Assembly (NCBI GenBank): GCA_965369945.1 | Contig: CBDUST010000270.1 | Coordinates: 1 to 6,450, forward strand | Length of the DNA stretch: 6,450 nt | Direction of reading: 5' to 3' | Source of the DNA: JADFNO01 sp965369945 | GTDB lineage: Bacteria > Planctomycetota > Phycisphaerae > Phycisphaerales > SM1A02 | In this document: one piece after another, positions 5,418 through 6,450 of the stretch | How the letters are laid out: every line of letters starts with the position of its first letter | Position numbering within the stretch: the stretch's first letter is position 1 | Notes under the pieces: model-generated | Seen by the model: only the letters and a program-made list of their open reading frames with translations | Told to the model about the DNA's origin: nothing | Databases searched by the model: none | Position numbers and translations under genes: made by a program

Positions 5418-5445
5418 AGTGTAGCCGCTCTAGGCAACCTGACAA
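5418..5445 (-). promoter_or_regulatory. Sigma70-type promoter for the tRNA-Thr/tuf cluster
   Basis: TTGTCA (5440-5445, 5 of 6) and TACACT (5418-5423, 4 of 6) are 16 bases apart on the minus strand. Transcription would begin near 5411, about 70 bases before the mature tRNA-Thr 5' end. No better candidate is visible in the 45 bases between the hairpin's T-run and the tRNA. The oddity is that the terminator-like hairpin starts at the predicted first base of the RNA. Confidence 0.45.
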
Positions 5446-5518
5446 GGCCCCGCCCAGAGATTGCTCAGCAACTGCCACGCCGGGCGCCGACCCAGCTGAG
5501 GCTGCAACTACCCGAAGC

Positions 5519-6450
5519 CTAGTCTTGCGTCAGTCTCTGAACCCGGACGCCTCGGCCGTAACCGGTAGAACCATCGGGCTCCCCTTGTAGATCGGCTAGG
5601 TTCTTCCAGGTTCCTTGCGGCTGCACATGCCCATCCAGGAAGAGCATCAGGCAGGTATTGCCCGCGTAACGGAAGTCCACCTCGATCGTTGGGTCATCCG
5701 GATCATCCGTCGGGTCATCCGTCGGGTTATCCGGAGGCACAACCTGCCGATCGAACGGCCCGGGCTCGTCCTCGATCACCTCTCCGACGAAGGAATCGAC
5801 CAGGTACATCGATTGCGAAGGGATTTTGATCTGAGCCGTCGTAAACCAGCCATTGAAAGTCGGCGAGTCCTCAACTGCATTGAAGAAGTTGTTGGCGGCG
5901 AACAGGCCCGGGCGCCCCGCCTCGCGGGCGCCGTCTCCAAACGGCTTGGGCAGAGGAGAATATCCACCGCCGATCCCACCGCCGCTTGGAGTGAAGTCGG
6001 CCGTATTCTCGGCAGCCGAGCGAAACGGATTTGGCGCATCGTCACCCGTGGCCTCGTAGAGCGATAGATCAGGCGAGTCGTAGCGATAGTCGTGTCCGGA
6101 GATCTCTACGGCATCGGGGAATGTACCAACCTCATAGACCGTCCAGAGGATATCGCTCCACGTGCCTTGATACTGCTCGCCCACGCCCGCCGTGAACTCC
6201 GACCGGACCTTGCCCCGGTAGCAGCTAGCACAATTGGGATATGAGTAGTCGAACTGGCTGGGGAGGATGAACTCCCGGTTGTCCGACGAGTACAGCTGCA
6301 TCCAGGTGGCGATCTGACGCATGTTCGACATGGACTTGGTCATGAGCCCGCCCTTTTTGACCGCGGCCAAGGCGGGCAGCAGGATTCCGATCAGCAGCAC
6401 GATGAGCCCGATCACGACGAGAAGCTCGGTGATCGTGAAGCCGCGACGGC
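5519..6450 (-). CDS. Type IV pilin-like/pseudopilin protein (5' end cut by window)
   Basis: At least 309 residues are visible; the true start lies beyond the right edge. The first visible residues, RRG/FTITELL, are a prepilin peptidase site with the conserved Glu at +5, followed by a hydrophobic helix ending LLPAL. The frame continues upstream of the GTG at 6415, so that codon is internal. After the helix come MSNMRQIATWMQLYSSDNREF, typical of Planctomycetota/PVC prepilin-type (DUF1559-like, H-X9-DG) proteins, and a CASC pair at 73-76. Near the end an Asp/Pro-rich run (about 240-253) precedes FLDGHV (270-275). The DGHV ending matches the family, but the H-X9-DG histidine is absent: the tenth residue before the Asp is Ala. 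Such proteins are exported and processed like type II secretion pseudopilins or minor pilins; the individual role is unknown. Transcription probably ends at the hairpin at 5387-5410. Confidence 0.85.
   Translation of the reverse strand, partial: RRGFTITELLVVIGLIVLLIGILLPALAAVKKGGLMTKSMSNMRQIATWMQLYSSDNREFILPSQFDYSYPNCASCYRGKVRSEFTAGVGEQYQGTWSDILWTVYEVGTFPDAVEISGHDYRYDSPDLSLYEATGDDAPNPFRSAAENTADFTPSGGGIGGGYSPLPKPFGDGAREAGRPGLFAANNFFNAVEDSPTFNGWFTTAQIKIPSQSMYLVDSFVGEVIEDEPGPFDRQVVPPDNPTDDPTDDPDDPTIEVDFRYAGNTCLMLFLDGHVQPQGTWKNLADLQGEPDGSTGYGRGVRVQRLTQD
5689..5733. repeat. Short 12-bp tandem repeat encoding Asp-Pro run
   Basis: Four imperfect units lie in tandem inside the pseudopilin gene: TTGGGTCATCCG, GATCATCCG (three bases shorter), TCGGGTCATCCG and TCGGGTTATCCG. 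All lengths are multiples of three, so the frame is kept. On the minus strand they encode an NPTDDPTDDPDDPT linker. Unit number could vary between strains by slippage. Confidence 0.8.

Noticed and set aside
5615..6067. 150-codon plus-strand frame opposite the pseudopilin, with an IRRVIRRVIRR repeat
   Set aside because: The repeat is the antisense reading of the Asp-Pro tandem repeat; the pilin frame has clear family motifs and the opposite frame has none.

Overview
The window is a piece of a bacterial chromosome, most likely from the Planctomycetota or a close PVC relative. The main clue is the pseudopilin at the right edge: its RRG/FTITELL cleavage site, LLPAL-ended helix and C-terminal DGHV belong to the large prepilin-type family expanded in that group. 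EF-Tu, SecE and NusG are clearly bacterial. The phylum call is an inference.

Every confident gene lies on the minus strand, so transcription runs from high to low coordinates. From right to left: (1) the body of a type IV pilin-like/pseudopilin protein, 5' end outside the window (5519-6450), followed by a hairpin plus T-run; (2) a promoter candidate and then tRNA-Thr(GGU), tuf (EF-Tu), rpmG (L33), tRNA-Trp(CCA), secE and nusG, the classic thrT-tuf-rpmG-trpT-secE-nusG translation/transcription cluster; (3) a 65-codon gene that overlaps the nusG stop by ATGA and encodes only a second copy of the NusG KOW domain; (4) after a roughly 290-base gap holding a weak hairpin and a good sigma70-type promoter, an SDH-family (Clp-fold) serine proteinase; (5) about 500 bases at the left edge with one weakly supported plus-strand ORF and a small palindrome but no recognisable gene.

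Together the cluster supplies a threonine and a tryptophan tRNA, the factor that carries aminoacyl-tRNA to the ribosome, a large-subunit protein, a subunit of the SecYEG channel and the elongation factor that links RNA polymerase to ribosome or Rho. The usual continuation after nusG (rplK-rplA-rplJ-rplL-rpoB-rpoC) is absent within the 2 kb visible; the KOW mini-gene and the proteinase stand there instead.

The most interesting observation is the stand-alone KOW protein. It is 34/53 identical to the NusG C-terminal domain beside it and keeps the Phe that in E. coli NusG (F165) contacts S10 or Rho. It has lost the NGN polymerase-binding domain and carries Ala at the KOW signature glycine. It could be a translationally coupled competitor or modulator of NusG, or a decaying tandem duplication. 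Also worth attention are a roughly 105-residue low-complexity N-terminal extension on NusG, a terminator-like hairpin exactly at the predicted start of the tRNA-Thr/tuf transcript, and an 11-bp hairpin between tRNA-Thr and tuf.
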